From Campylobacteraceae bacterium (GTDB lineage: Bacteria > Campylobacterota > Campylobacteria > Campylobacterales > Sulfurovaceae): DNA of 64,000 nucleotides. The notes under the pieces were generated by a model. The model was not told the origin of the DNA and ran no database searches. It saw only the letters and a list, made by a program, of their open reading frames with translations. Made by a program: the position numbers and the translations under genes. Shown piece after piece: positions 32,685 to 41,535 of the stretch; positions within the stretch are counted from its first letter, which is position 1; every line of letters starts with the position of its first letter. The DNA lies in contig JALXFN010000074.1 of NCBI GenBank assembly GCA_027068975.1, positions 62,001 to 126,000 of the forward strand. Direction: 5' to 3'.

Positions 32685-33602
32685 TTATATATACGTTAAG
32701 TAATGTTTATATTTTTCATTTCTTCCAAATACAATGTCAAAATAATTACTTTGAATAATCTCAGTAATTGGTCCTCTTGACCCTTCTCCAATGATACGTG
32801 CATCAATCTCTCTAACAGGAGTAATCTCTGCTGCTGTTCCTGTTAAAAATGCTTCATCAGCAACATAGACCTCTTCACGGGTAATGCGTCTTCTTGTTAC
32901 AGTATATCCCATATCTTCAGCCAGTTCTATAACCATTTTTTGGGTAATAGAAGCCAAAGAGTTGTCATTTGGTGGCGAGATAAGCTCTCCATCTTTAACC
33001 ATAAAAAAACAAGCTCCTGATGCTTCTGCTACATACCCTTGGTCATCAAGAAGCAGGGCTTCATCATAACCACAATCAATGGCTTCAAATTTTGCCATTT
33101 GAGAGTTTAAGTAGTTGGCTGTTGCTTTTGCCTTACCCATGTTTGAGGTGTTTCCAGCTCTTGTCATAGATGCAATTTTAAGCTTGATTCCAGATTTTAA
33201 TCCCTCTTCACCAAGGTATGCTCCCCATTCCCATGCTGCTAGTACAGTCTCTACAGGTGCATCTTTATGGTAAACACCCATAACACCATATCCTAAAAAT
33301 GCGAAAGGTCTTAGATATACATTCTCCCCTGTAAATTCATTTTTTCTAAGCAGTTCAATCTGTGCTTCATTGAGTTCCTCTACACTGTAAGGAATATCAA
33401 TAAGTGTCATTTTTGCAGACTCTTTAAGTCTTTTTGTATGGTCATTTAGTCTAAAAATTGCATAACCATCTGCTGTTTTATATGCTTTGGTACCCTCAAT
33501 TACACCATTTCCATAGTGTAAAGTATGAGATAAAACATGAGTTTTTGCATCATCCCAAGGTTTAAACTCACCATTCATCCATATATATTTTGCTGCATCC
33601 AT
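32685..33602 (-). CDS. ilvE: branched-chain amino acid aminotransferase
   Basis: A 305-residue class IV PLP aminotransferase for Leu, Ile and Val. AKYIWMNGEFKPWDDAKTHV, HYGNGVIEGTKAY, YLRPFAFLGYGVMGV, KATANYLNSQMAKFEAIDCG (contains the PLP Lys region), DEALLLDDQGYVAEASGACFF and EAFLTGTAAEITPV are all typical. The start is set at MDAAKYIWM, with GGAG about 10 bases upstream; a longer frame from 33635 adds residues foreign to the family. Next to the SPFH gene, as in Campylobacter. Confidence 0.95.
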   Translation of the reverse strand: MDAAKYIWMNGEFKPWDDAKTHVLSHTLHYGNGVIEGTKAYKTADGYAIFRLNDHTKRLKESAKMTLIDIPYSVEELNEAQIELLRKNEFTGENVYLRPFAFLGYGVMGVYHKDAPVETVLAAWEWGAYLGEEGLKSGIKLKIASMTRAGNTSNMGKAKATANYLNSQMAKFEAIDCGYDEALLLDDQGYVAEASGACFFMVKDGELISPPNDNSLASITQKMVIELAEDMGYTVTRRRITREEVYVADEAFLTGTAAEITPVREIDARIIGEGSRGPITEIIQSNYFDIVFGRNEKYKHYLTYI

Positions 33603-33704
33603 CTCTGCTTTGCTCCGTGTAAAAATTAATTGCACATTTTAGCCAAAGTCGTGTTAAACTCTCTTTTTATGATAAAATATGAAAAAAAGTTTTGGTGGGG
33701 TGAG

Positions 33705-35237
33705 ATGAGGATTTTTGTAAAATATTTTTTATGGCTTTTAAGTTTTTTAACTATACTATTTTTCTACTTCTTAAATACCTCTATAGGTCATGCAAATTTG
33801 GGTTATTTGGTCGAAGGTTATCTCTCTAAAAAAACCTTCAATGATATAAAAGTACACTCTTTAGATTTGAGGAAATATCCCCATATCGTTATGGATATAA
33901 CAGTAAATGGCACTGCAAATGTCTTGTTAGAGGGTAAAGTAGATAAGTATAAAATAGATATGAATTATCATCTCAAAGGTAAAGCATTTAAGTTCAATGA
34001 TTTTAACATTGAAGATGATATTGATGTTCAGGGAAGTTTTTATGGTCCTTTTTCTAAACTTTTGGTTGAAGGTAAAGGGAGAGCCTTTGATGGTAATGTA
34101 GTCTATGAATTTACAAAAATACCTAGACAAATTAGAGATATGAATATAATCTTAGAGGAAGTTGATAGTCAAAAAGTTTTAAAATTTTTAAAAAAGCCTC
34201 TTATTGTAGAGGGTAAAGTAGATGTAGATGCAGCGTTTAAATCTTTTTCCAAATACAAAAAAAGAGGTCAAGCCAAGATTGTTATGTCTCATGCTCTTAT
34301 GCCTGATGTAGCCCCAAAGGTTCCATTCTCTTTGCATACAACTATAAATTTTGATGATATCGCTTATAAATATGTAGGGAAAATAGACTCAAAGATAGGA
34401 AATCTAATAGTAACTAAGGGTGAGTATCATCAAGGTAGAAAAGTAGCACAGGCAAACTATGAGTTACATTTAAAAGATTTAGCCTATTTTGAAAAGTTTT
34501 TAAAACATAAATATATAGGTAGTTTAGATGCAAATGGGAGTGTGGTTTATGATAATGGACTCTTAGTCAAAGGCTATACCCATAAGTTTGGGGGAAGATT
34601 AGACTATGTTTATAATCAAAAAAATATTGATTTAACATTAAAAGATGTCTATTTAAAGCGTCTTTTAGAACAGTTCTCTTATCCTACAGTTATAAGGTCT
34701 AATGTCTCTGGAACCATCACCTATAATATGAAAGATAAAATTGTTTTAATGGACACAATGTTACACAAAACGCGATTTGTTCAAACTAAAATGACTAAAA
34801 TGATTTACGATACTATAGGCATAAATCTACTCTCTGGAGAGTACGATAAAAGTACTTTTACAGGAGGATATCAAAATCAACTACTCTCTTCTGAACTTAA
34901 GATTGATGATGGAAAGAATCATCTCTATTTAATAGATACAAAAATGAATGCTAAAAATAACAAAGTAAATTCAAAGTTTGAGTTAAAAATGCAAGGTCAA
35001 GAGATTTATGGAGATATTTATGGAACTTTAAAAAATCCAAAAGTCTCTGTAGACATGCGTAGAATTTTAAAATATCAGATGAATAAACAGATGGGTGCAT
35101 GGTTAGGTACCCAAAACAGTGAAGTGGTTAAAAAAGAGTTAAAGAGTGTGAAAAAGGATGTTCGTGAAAAACTAAAAGAGATAGGTGTAGATGATGTTAC
35201 TCAAACAGCTAAAACAATTCTTGATGGTTTTTTTTAA
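33705..35237 (+). CDS. membrane-anchored AsmA/TamB-like beta-rich protein
   Basis: About 510 residues. One N-terminal membrane helix (MRIFVKYFLWLLSFLTILFF), then a long run of short alternating strands (VNGTANVLLEGKVDKYKI, DIDVQGSFYGPFSKLLVEGKG, KPLIVEGKVDVDAAF, YGDIYGTLKNPKVSVDMRRI) typical of AsmA/TamB-like bridge proteins that handle phospholipids or substrates across the periplasm. The closing TLKNPKVSVD is a recurrent signature there. The start at 33705 is chosen because GGGGTGAG precedes it and it places the helix at the N terminus; ATG at 33669 and 33630 are alternatives. Confidence 0.6.
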   Translation: MRIFVKYFLWLLSFLTILFFYFLNTSIGHANLGYLVEGYLSKKTFNDIKVHSLDLRKYPHIVMDITVNGTANVLLEGKVDKYKIDMNYHLKGKAFKFNDFNIEDDIDVQGSFYGPFSKLLVEGKGRAFDGNVVYEFTKIPRQIRDMNIILEEVDSQKVLKFLKKPLIVEGKVDVDAAFKSFSKYKKRGQAKIVMSHALMPDVAPKVPFSLHTTINFDDIAYKYVGKIDSKIGNLIVTKGEYHQGRKVAQANYELHLKDLAYFEKFLKHKYIGSLDANGSVVYDNGLLVKGYTHKFGGRLDYVYNQKNIDLTLKDVYLKRLLEQFSYPTVIRSNVSGTITYNMKDKIVLMDTMLHKTRFVQTKMTKMIYDTIGINLLSGEYDKSTFTGGYQNQLLSSELKIDDGKNHLYLIDTKMNAKNNKVNSKFELKMQGQEIYGDIYGTLKNPKVSVDMRRILKYQMNKQMGAWLGTQNSEVVKKELKSVKKDVREKLKEIGVDDVTQTAKTILDGFF

Positions 35238-35320
35238 TTATCAATAAAAAAACACAATTGTTCCACAAAGGTAATTTAAAATGATGCCCGTATAATTAAA
35301 AAACACATTAAAGGACAGAA

Positions 35321-35692
35321 ATGAGTAAATTTGTAAAAGTAGCAGCAGTAGCAGCATTGTTAACAACAGCAGCATTTGCAGACACAACAGCATGTGCAGG
35401 TTGTCATGGAAAAGACTTTGAGAAAGCGGCATTGGGTAAATCTAAAATTGTTAAAGATTTAAGTAAAGAAGATATCGTTAAAGCACTTAAAGGTTACAAA
35501 GCTGGTACTTATGGTGGAGCAATGAAAACAGTTATGCAAGGTCAAGTTGCTAAACTTGATGATGCTGCAATTGAAGCAATTGCTACTGAGATTAAAGGTG
35601 GTGATAGTGCAAAAGCTGATGATAATGCTACTGCAGAGACTAACGCTACAGCAGAAACCAATGCTACGGCAGAGGCTAATGCTACAAAATAG
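35321..35692 (+). CDS. c553-type monohaem cytochrome c with repetitive C-terminal tail
   Basis: A 123-residue periplasmic cytochrome. Signal peptide 1-20 (AALLTTAAFAD). Haem site TACAGCHGKDF (CxxCH) near residue 25, and an axial Met probably in GAMKTVMQGQ. The domain ends near residue 97, the usual length of small c553 cytochromes. A tail of about 25 residues then repeats NATAET three times (18-base DNA repeat, 35626-35690). The tail is unusual. AAAGGACAGAA precedes the start; a strong terminator follows. Confidence 0.88.
   Translation: MSKFVKVAAVAALLTTAAFADTTACAGCHGKDFEKAALGKSKIVKDLSKEDIVKALKGYKAGTYGGAMKTVMQGQVAKLDDAAIEAIATEIKGGDSAKADDNATAETNATAETNATAEANATK
35626..35690 (+). repeat. 18-base tandem repeat encoding NATAET
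   Basis: Three imperfect copies of an 18-base unit encode (N/D)NATAET, N(A)TAET, NATAEA at the end of the cytochrome gene. The copies differ at third positions (GCT/GCA/GCC, GAG/GAA), so the repeat is not very recent or is selected at the protein level. Confidence 0.7.
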
Positions 35693-35703
35693 TTCTCTAT
35701 TTT

Positions 35704-35746
35704 AGAAGTTTCTCTTTATGAGGAACTTCTTGTTCTTTTCTCCTTT
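35704..35746 (+). terminator. rho-independent terminator after the cytochrome gene
   Basis: AGAAGTTTCTC-TTTAT-GAGGAACTTCT, an 11-bp stem with one G-T pair, followed by TGTTCTTTTCTCCTTTA. It starts 12 bases after the stop codon. Confidence 0.8.
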
Positions 35747-35816
35747 ATTTTTTTTCGTATTTTTTTATAATCTTCTTTTGCTATAATCTTTTATATTTGT
35801 TTAGAAAAGGTAAAAT

Positions 35817-37262
35817 ATGTTTAGTATATTTAAAAGTGATTCCAGAGGAGAAGCAAAAGTTTTTATGGGCAGTTTGGAAGAGACGAGAGACGAGTTATTG
35901 GAAAGAAGAAGTCCTTATGATAATTCAGTAGTAAGTGTGGCTCCTATCTGTACAGCAGAAGATACTATTCGTGCTTTAAAGATTGCTAAACAAGCAGCAA
36001 AAGAGACAGCTAAGTCCCCTCTTCACCAACGTGTTTCATGGTTGGAAGATGTGGCTGATATGATAGAAACTCATCGAGAAGATATGGCGATGACCTTGGT
36101 TAATGAAGTGGCAAAACCACTGGCATTTGCTAGAGTTGAAGTTGACCGATGTATTGAAACCATTCGTGTAACAGCCAAAGAGTTAATTGCTCTTCATGGT
36201 GAGACCATTCCTACAGACATTGCTCCAAGTGGTAAAAAAACCATTGCTTACTTTACCCGTGTTCCTGTTGGCGTGGTAGCCTGTATTACCCCTTTTAACT
36301 TTCCTCTAAATCTAGTAGCTCATAAGATAGCCCCTGCTTTGGGTGCTGGTAATGCTGTAGTTTTAAAACCTACTCCTGAAGCACCACTTACAGCATATAA
36401 GTTAGCAAAACTTTTTAATGACTCTAAATATGCTATAAAAGATGCACTCTCCGTTGTTTATGGTGATGTTGAAGTGGGTAGTACCTTGGTAAAGAGTTCT
36501 ATTCCTCGTGTTATCTCATTTACAGGTTCTGTCCCTGTTGGAAATATTATTACCCAACAAGCAGGAATCAAAAAGGTAAGTTTGGAGTTGGGTGGAAATG
36601 CTGCAACTTTTATAGATAGTTCAGCAGATATTGAATATGCTGCCTCACGTTGTGCCTTTGGTGCTTTTGTGAACTCTGGTCAAGTTTGTATCTCTCTACA
36701 GCGTATCTATGTTCATGCTGATGTTTATGATGTGTTTGCAGAGGCTATTGCAAGAGAGACCAAAACATTAAAAGTAGGTTCTCCGTATGAAGAAGATACT
36801 TTTATGGGACCACTTATAGATGAAGAGTCACTAAGTAGAGCTAAAACATGGGTAGCCTCAGCTCAAAATGAGGGAGCAACACTTCTAACGGGTGCAGAGG
36901 TAGTAGATGGTGCCTTTACGCCAACGGTTATGACCAATGTTACTGATGATATGCAAATAGTTTGTGAAGAGGTTTTTGCTCCTATTGTCTCTTTGGTAAA
37001 AGTAGAGAGTTATGAAGAGGCAATAGAGAAGATGAATGACTCACCTTATGGCTTACAATTTTCTATCTTTACCAATGATTTAAAATTAACACAACGTTTT
37101 ATAGATGATGCAGAGTGTGGTGGGGTGGTTATCAATGATATTCCAACCCTTCGTTTTGATGTTCAGCCCTATGGTGGTTCTAAACTCTCAGGAGTAGGGC
37201 GAGAGGGACCAAAATGGGCATTGGAAGAGTTTACCGAGGTTAAGTCCGTAGTGATTTGCTAG
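35817..37262 (+). CDS. NAD(P)-dependent aldehyde dehydrogenase
   Basis: A 481-residue ALDH-superfamily enzyme. Visible: ITPFNFPLNLVAHKIAPALGAGN (cofactor region), VLKPTPEAPLTAYKLA, SFTGSVPVGNII, SLELGGNAATFID (catalytic Glu), FVNSGQVCISLQRI (nucleophile Cys) and EEVFAPIVSLVKV. Full length. The substrate is not determinable; lactaldehyde, glycolaldehyde and GapN-like members share this layout. The DUF523 gene begins at the base after its stop, so the two are co-transcribed. Confidence 0.9.
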   Translation: MFSIFKSDSRGEAKVFMGSLEETRDELLERRSPYDNSVVSVAPICTAEDTIRALKIAKQAAKETAKSPLHQRVSWLEDVADMIETHREDMAMTLVNEVAKPLAFARVEVDRCIETIRVTAKELIALHGETIPTDIAPSGKKTIAYFTRVPVGVVACITPFNFPLNLVAHKIAPALGAGNAVVLKPTPEAPLTAYKLAKLFNDSKYAIKDALSVVYGDVEVGSTLVKSSIPRVISFTGSVPVGNIITQQAGIKKVSLELGGNAATFIDSSADIEYAASRCAFGAFVNSGQVCISLQRIYVHADVYDVFAEAIARETKTLKVGSPYEEDTFMGPLIDEESLSRAKTWVASAQNEGATLLTGAEVVDGAFTPTVMTNVTDDMQIVCEEVFAPIVSLVKVESYEEAIEKMNDSPYGLQFSIFTNDLKLTQRFIDDAECGGVVINDIPTLRFDVQPYGGSKLSGVGREGPKWALEEFTEVKSVVIC

Positions 37263-37712
37263 ATGAATAAGCCAAAAGTAGCACTCTCCTCTTGTCTCAT
37301 GGGTAATGCCTGTCGTTATGATAGTGACCATAACCTAAATGAGAAGCTACTAGAGAAGTTATCTGATTATGAAATTTTTACTTTTTGTCCTGAAGATTAC
37401 TGCTTTGGGACACCACGACCTACTATGGATTTGGTAGATGATGGTAAGCGTATAGAAGCTATATCAAATGAGAGTGGTAAAATTTTATCTGAACCTATTT
37501 TCAACTATGCAAAAGATTTTTTTAAACAACATCCAGATATTGAACTTTTTGTAGGGAAAGATAGAAGTCCCTCTTGTGCTGTTTGTAGTGGAAAAGTTTA
37601 TGATAAAGATAAAAACTTACTCCATACTTATGGATCAGGTCTTATGGCTAAAGTAGCTTTAGACTTAGGGATTAAGTGTTGGGATAGTGAAGATTTTATG
37701 AAAACTTCTTAA
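37263..37712 (+). CDS. DUF523 family protein
   Basis: A 149-residue single-domain protein. ALSSCLMGNACRYDSDHNLN at the N terminus, FCPEDYCFGTPRP in the middle, and SPSCAVCSGKVYDKDK with six or more conserved Cys are the DUF523 signature (SxCLxGxxxRYDG, CPExxGGLxxPRxP, SPSCG). Several metal- or cluster-binding Cys are suggested but the function is unknown. Starts immediately after the aldehyde dehydrogenase stop. Confidence 0.9.
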   Translation: MNKPKVALSSCLMGNACRYDSDHNLNEKLLEKLSDYEIFTFCPEDYCFGTPRPTMDLVDDGKRIEAISNESGKILSEPIFNYAKDFFKQHPDIELFVGKDRSPSCAVCSGKVYDKDKNLLHTYGSGLMAKVALDLGIKCWDSEDFMKTS

Positions 37713-37899
37713 ACTGCTGTAACCACTCAATATCTTCTTCTTTTAATTTCCCAATTTTATCTATAAGTCCTTTTTTTATAGACTCTAAATCTTCAAGTTC
37801 TAAATATTCCAAATAGTTTGGATTAATCTCTAGTTTGTCGTCAGGTTTGTAGGAGAGTAGGGCTTCTATCTCTTTTAGTAATTCTTCTTTAGTTTCCAT
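37696..37899 (-). CDS. small conserved helical protein
   Basis: A 67-residue, highly charged protein (METKEELLKEIEALLSYK..., LEYLELEDLESIKKGLIDKIG, EEDIEWLQQFKKFS). It is probably a real gene: codon use is normal, the start has AGGAAACT-like purines nearby (its ATG is 17 bases left of a small gap), and its end overlaps the end of the convergent DUF523 gene by 17 bases. I do not recognise a family; similar small acidic helical proteins are common in this phylum. Confidence 0.55.
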   Translation of the reverse strand: METKEELLKEIEALLSYKPDDKLEINPNYLEYLELEDLESIKKGLIDKIGKLKEEDIEWLQQFKKFS

Positions 37900-37935
37900 T
37901 CTGCTATACTAGCGAAAAAATTATAAGGATTAACC

Positions 37936-38403
37936 ATGTTAGAAATCGGCGATGCAATTCCAGAATTTTGTTTACCAAATCAAGATGAAGAGGAGATATG
38001 CTTTAGAGATATTAAAGGACGCTGGGCAGTTATCTATTTCTACCCAAAAGATAACACCCCTGGGTGTACTACAGAAGCTTGTGATTTTACTGCTGCTTTG
38101 CCTGACTTTACAGGAATGGAAGCGATTATTTTAGGTGTTAGTCCAGACTCTCCTAAAAAACATAGAAACTTTATTGAGAAGAAAAAATTAAAAATTACAC
38201 TACTTGCAGATGAAGATAAAGAACTATGTAAAAGTTTTGGTGTGTGGCAACTTAAAAAGTTTATGGGGCGTGAGTATATGGGGGTGGTAAGAAGCACCTT
38301 TTTAATTGCCCCTGATGGAACCTTAGCATATAAGTGGGAAAAGGTAAAAGTAAAAAATCATGTAGCTGAAGTAAAAGAAAAATTAAAAGAGTTACAGGGG
38401 TAA
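37936..38403 (+). CDS. bcp: thiol peroxidase, Bcp/PrxQ-type peroxiredoxin
   Basis: A 155-residue peroxiredoxin reducing H2O2 and organic peroxides with thioredoxin. YFYPKDNTPGCTTEACDFTA contains the peroxidatic Cys and, five residues on, the second Cys of the PrxQ type. GVSPDSPKKHRNFIEKKKL and RSTFLIAPDGTL complete the fold. Full length. ATAAGGATTAACC precedes the start. Its electron donors trxA/trxB are encoded elsewhere in the window. Confidence 0.95.
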   Translation: MLEIGDAIPEFCLPNQDEEEICFRDIKGRWAVIYFYPKDNTPGCTTEACDFTAALPDFTGMEAIILGVSPDSPKKHRNFIEKKKLKITLLADEDKELCKSFGVWQLKKFMGREYMGVVRSTFLIAPDGTLAYKWEKVKVKNHVAEVKEKLKELQG

Positions 38404-38406
38404 TAT

Positions 38407-38433
38407 GTAGGGGCAGACCGATGTGTCTGCCCA
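38407..38433 (+). repeat. GTAGG-type hairpin element
   Basis: GTAGGGGCAGACCGATGTG and on to TCTGCCC: stem GGGCAGAC-CGATGT-GTCTGCCC (8-bp perfect arms), then ACAG. Nearly identical to the copy at 57965-57991. It lies between the convergent bcp and PBP1a genes. Confidence 0.8.
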
Positions 38434-38445
38434 CAGTGTTATGAT

Positions 38446-40404
38446 TTAGAACAAATCAAAATCATTATCTGGGTTTGTTTCAGACTCTGTTTCAGTAGGA
38501 AGAGGCGAAATATCAGTATACAACTCTGTTATGACACCATTTTTTGCATTGTATACACCTTCTGGACGAGTAAATCTCTTTGGCATGGCTGGGTACATCT
38601 TATGCAGTCTTTTTAAGAAGTAAGAGAATGCTGGTGCGGAAGTTCCACCACCTGTACCACCCCGTCCTATAGGTTTGTTGTTGTCTCGACCCATCCAGAC
38701 AATAACCTCTTCAGCAGGGGAGTATCCACAAAACCATGCATCAACATTTTTATTGGTTGTTCCTGTCTTACCTGCTACTTGAACACCTGGTACTTGTGCA
38801 TTTCTCCCTGTTCCTCTGGTTACAATATCTTTTAAAATATCGGTCATAAGAAATGCTTGTTCAGGTGTGGTAAAGTCAGCAATCTCTTTAGTTTTACTCT
38901 CATAAATAACCGTACCATTTCGTGAAAGAACTTTAGAGATAAGTCTTGGTTCTATCATGTGTCCACCATTGGCAAAGGCTGAATAAATCTGAGCCATTTT
39001 TACAGGACTAAGACCTAAGTTTCCTAAAGCAATAGACATATCTTGAGGAATATGAGGGATATTTAATGCTTTAAGTTTTTCATAAATTCTCTGTACTCCA
39101 ATTTCTGTTACCAAGTTAATGGTAGCAAGGTTTCGTGAGTGAACCAATGCTTCTCGTAGTTTAATAAACCCTACAAAGTTACTCTCATAGTTTTTTGGTC
39201 GCCAGATTACACGTTTACCATTTTTGTAGTATTGGAATGTTCTTGCAACATCTGTTAACTCTGTTGCTGGGTTGTACCCAAGGTCAAGAGCAATTTGATA
39301 GATAAAAGGTTTAAATGCAGAACCTGGTTGCCGTTCCATCATGGTAGCACGGTTATAGGCAGACTTTTTATAGTCTACTCCACCAATCATCGCTTTTATG
39401 TCTCCAGTCTTATTTTCTACGGCAAGTAAGGCTCCATTGAGTGTAGTGGTTTTAAGATTTTCTCTCTGTTTTTTGACAATTTTTTTATGAGCATATCGTA
39501 GTGCTTCTCTTCCAAGTTTTTGTTGCTCCATGTCAATAGTTGTGTAGATCGTGTATCCACCACTTTTTACATCTTTAAAGCCCTGTTTCTTTAGTCGTCT
39601 AACGACTTCATCTGTAATATAAGGTGCAATATTTTGGGTAAGAGTCTCCTTATAAATGGTTGGAACTTCTTTTACTGCATCAATATATTTTTCATGGGTT
39701 ATCCAGCCCAGTTTATTCATTCTTGCTAAAATCGTACTAGCCCGTGTTAAGGCTTTATCTAGGTGGCGAGTAGGGTCATAGGTCGTTGGTGCTTTCATAA
39801 GACCTGCCAACATAGCAGACTCTTTCAGGGTTAATTCATCAAGCTCTTTATGAAAATAACCTTTTGCCGCTGTTTTTACTCCATAGTACCCATGTCCAAA
39901 GAACATCTCATTTAGGTAACGCTCTAAAATTTGCTCTTTGGTTAGTTCATTTTCTATTTTCATAGATAAAATTGCCTCTTTAATTTTTCGAGAGTAGCTT
40001 CTCTCATTTGAAAGAATGGTGTTTTTTACAAGTTGTTGTGTTAGGGTACTTCCCCCTTCTACTTTATGTCCAGCTTTAAAGTTTCTAAGTGCAGCACGAA
40101 TGATTGCATCGGGGTTTACTCCATTATGTTCAAAAAAACGTGTATCTTCAATAGCAACCAATGCCTCAACAAGATAACCAGGCATCTCATCATAAGTTGC
40201 ATAGAGACGGTGTTGTCCCTTAAAAATATAGGCAATTTTTTTACCTTTGGAATCTAATATCACTGAAGAGGTAGCTGGATTGTAATTAATAAGTTTATCG
40301 GCATCTAGTTTAATTTCATTATAAGCATAGATAAACGCTGCAAAGAGAGCAATAACAAAGACCATTACGAGTACAATGGAGCCTTTAATCAGTTGATTAA
40401 CCAT
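38446..40404 (-). CDS. pbpA: penicillin-binding protein 1A (bifunctional peptidoglycan synthase)
   Basis: A 652-residue class A PBP. One N-terminal membrane helix (10-28). The glycosyltransferase (GT51) domain shows EDTRFFEHNGVNPDAIIRA (catalytic Glu), GGSTLTQQLVKN and AMLAGLMKAPTTYDPTRH. The transpeptidase has RQPGSAFKPFIY (SxxK Ser), SRN in VHSRNLATINLV, and GKTGTTN (KTGT). The C terminus ends in an acidic tail. It sits after bioF on the same strand; bioF and PBP1A genes are neighbours in Helicobacter too. Confidence 0.96.
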   Translation of the reverse strand: MVNQLIKGSIVLVMVFVIALFAAFIYAYNEIKLDADKLINYNPATSSVILDSKGKKIAYIFKGQHRLYATYDEMPGYLVEALVAIEDTRFFEHNGVNPDAIIRAALRNFKAGHKVEGGSTLTQQLVKNTILSNERSYSRKIKEAILSMKIENELTKEQILERYLNEMFFGHGYYGVKTAAKGYFHKELDELTLKESAMLAGLMKAPTTYDPTRHLDKALTRASTILARMNKLGWITHEKYIDAVKEVPTIYKETLTQNIAPYITDEVVRRLKKQGFKDVKSGGYTIYTTIDMEQQKLGREALRYAHKKIVKKQRENLKTTTLNGALLAVENKTGDIKAMIGGVDYKKSAYNRATMMERQPGSAFKPFIYQIALDLGYNPATELTDVARTFQYYKNGKRVIWRPKNYESNFVGFIKLREALVHSRNLATINLVTEIGVQRIYEKLKALNIPHIPQDMSIALGNLGLSPVKMAQIYSAFANGGHMIEPRLISKVLSRNGTVIYESKTKEIADFTTPEQAFLMTDILKDIVTRGTGRNAQVPGVQVAGKTGTTNKNVDAWFCGYSPAEEVIVWMGRDNNKPIGRGGTGGGTSAPAFSYFLKRLHKMYPAMPKRFTRPEGVYNAKNGVITELYTDISPLPTETESETNPDNDFDLF

Positions 40405-40449
40405 AGGTTAGTTCCTTTTTTAACATGTAAGTAGTGATTATATCCTAAT

Positions 40450-41535
40450 TTAGGTTTTTTTTAGATTTTGGAAAAGTTTTTCTAAAGATTTTTTACTTGA
40501 CCCCACTCTAGGAATGATTCTTAGTATAGGGGCTTGAACGGTGGGTTGTCTAATTGCTCCTACTAAAAAACCTTTTTCTATTAACTCTTTTTGCATCTTC
40601 ATAGTAGTTGAGTTATTGGTCATTTCAATGGGAAGAATAAGTGATTGAGATTTAATTCCCAAATATTTTTCTATTATTTCATAACGTTTTTGAATCTTTT
40701 CATAATATTTAAAACTCTTTTTAGCCACAGTCTCTATGTTGACTAGAGCTAAAGCCGTGTCTATAACTGAGGGTGCAGTAGAGTAGATTATGGGTTTTCC
40801 ACGGTTAACTAAAAAAGAGATTATATGTGAAGATGCCAAAATATAAGCTCCATAGCTTCCATAGGCTTTTCCGAGTGTTCCCATTTTAATATGCCGTTCA
40901 TGAGGTTCTATATTATAGTATTCAAAAATACCAAGTAAGTTTTTCCCTATTACGCCAGAACTGTGTGCTTCATCAACTATCATTAAGGCTTCATACTTAT
41001 TTGCTAAATCAAATATAGCTCTATCACATAAAGCCCCAGACATAGAGTAGACACCTTCTACAGCAATAATCTTTCGTCCACCATTAAACTTTTTGAGTTT
41101 CTCTTCCAAGTCATTTGGGTCATTATGTCTAAACTTAACAACTCTATCAGCCAAAAGCCCAGTGGTCATCATGCCTGAAGCGTGGTAATCTTCATCTATA
41201 AAAAGCATATCTTTTTTACGAACTAAAGCTTCTATCAGTGAGACATTGGCTAAAAAACCAGAACCCACTACAATGCCTTCTTCAAAACCATTGAGTTTGG
41301 CTAAAGTCTGCTCAAACCGTTTATGAATTTCATGATAGCCATTAACGAGCATACTTGCTTTTGGGGAGTGAATGATATACTCATCAAGAAGATTCAGAGC
41401 TTTTTTTAGCTGTTTTTTATCGTTAGCAAGACCCAAGTAGTCATTTGATGCAAAGTCTATTAACTCTTTGTCCCAAACTTTTCTTTGGCGAAATCGTCCT
41501 GATTTTTTTATGGCATTTAGTTCTTTTTGGTACAT
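40450..41535 (-). CDS. bioF: 8-amino-7-oxononanoate synthase-like PLP enzyme
   Basis: A 361-residue alpha-oxoamine synthase. DFASNDYLGLANDKKQL, FIDEDYHASGMMTTGLLADRV, VEGVYSMSGALCDRAIF, VDEAHSSGVIGKN (PLP Asp/His) and GTLGKAYGSYGAYI (Schiff-base Lys) fit BioF or the related 2-amino-3-ketobutyrate CoA ligase. At 361 residues it is slightly short, as in other Campylobacterota. The biotin role is likely but not certain. Its ATG overlaps the stop of the restriction-like gene by one base, though that gene arrived separately (inference). Confidence 0.88.
   Translation of the reverse strand: MYQKELNAIKKSGRFRQRKVWDKELIDFASNDYLGLANDKKQLKKALNLLDEYIIHSPKASMLVNGYHEIHKRFEQTLAKLNGFEEGIVVGSGFLANVSLIEALVRKKDMLFIDEDYHASGMMTTGLLADRVVKFRHNDPNDLEEKLKKFNGGRKIIAVEGVYSMSGALCDRAIFDLANKYEALMIVDEAHSSGVIGKNLLGIFEYYNIEPHERHIKMGTLGKAYGSYGAYILASSHIISFLVNRGKPIIYSTAPSVIDTALALVNIETVAKKSFKYYEKIQKRYEIIEKYLGIKSQSLILPIEMTNNSTTMKMQKELIEKGFLVGAIRQPTVQAPILRIIPRVGSSKKSLEKLFQNLKKT

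Noticed and set aside
35233-35320. T-run after the AsmA-like gene as a terminator
   Set aside because: The T-run lies within the last codons and no stem precedes it.
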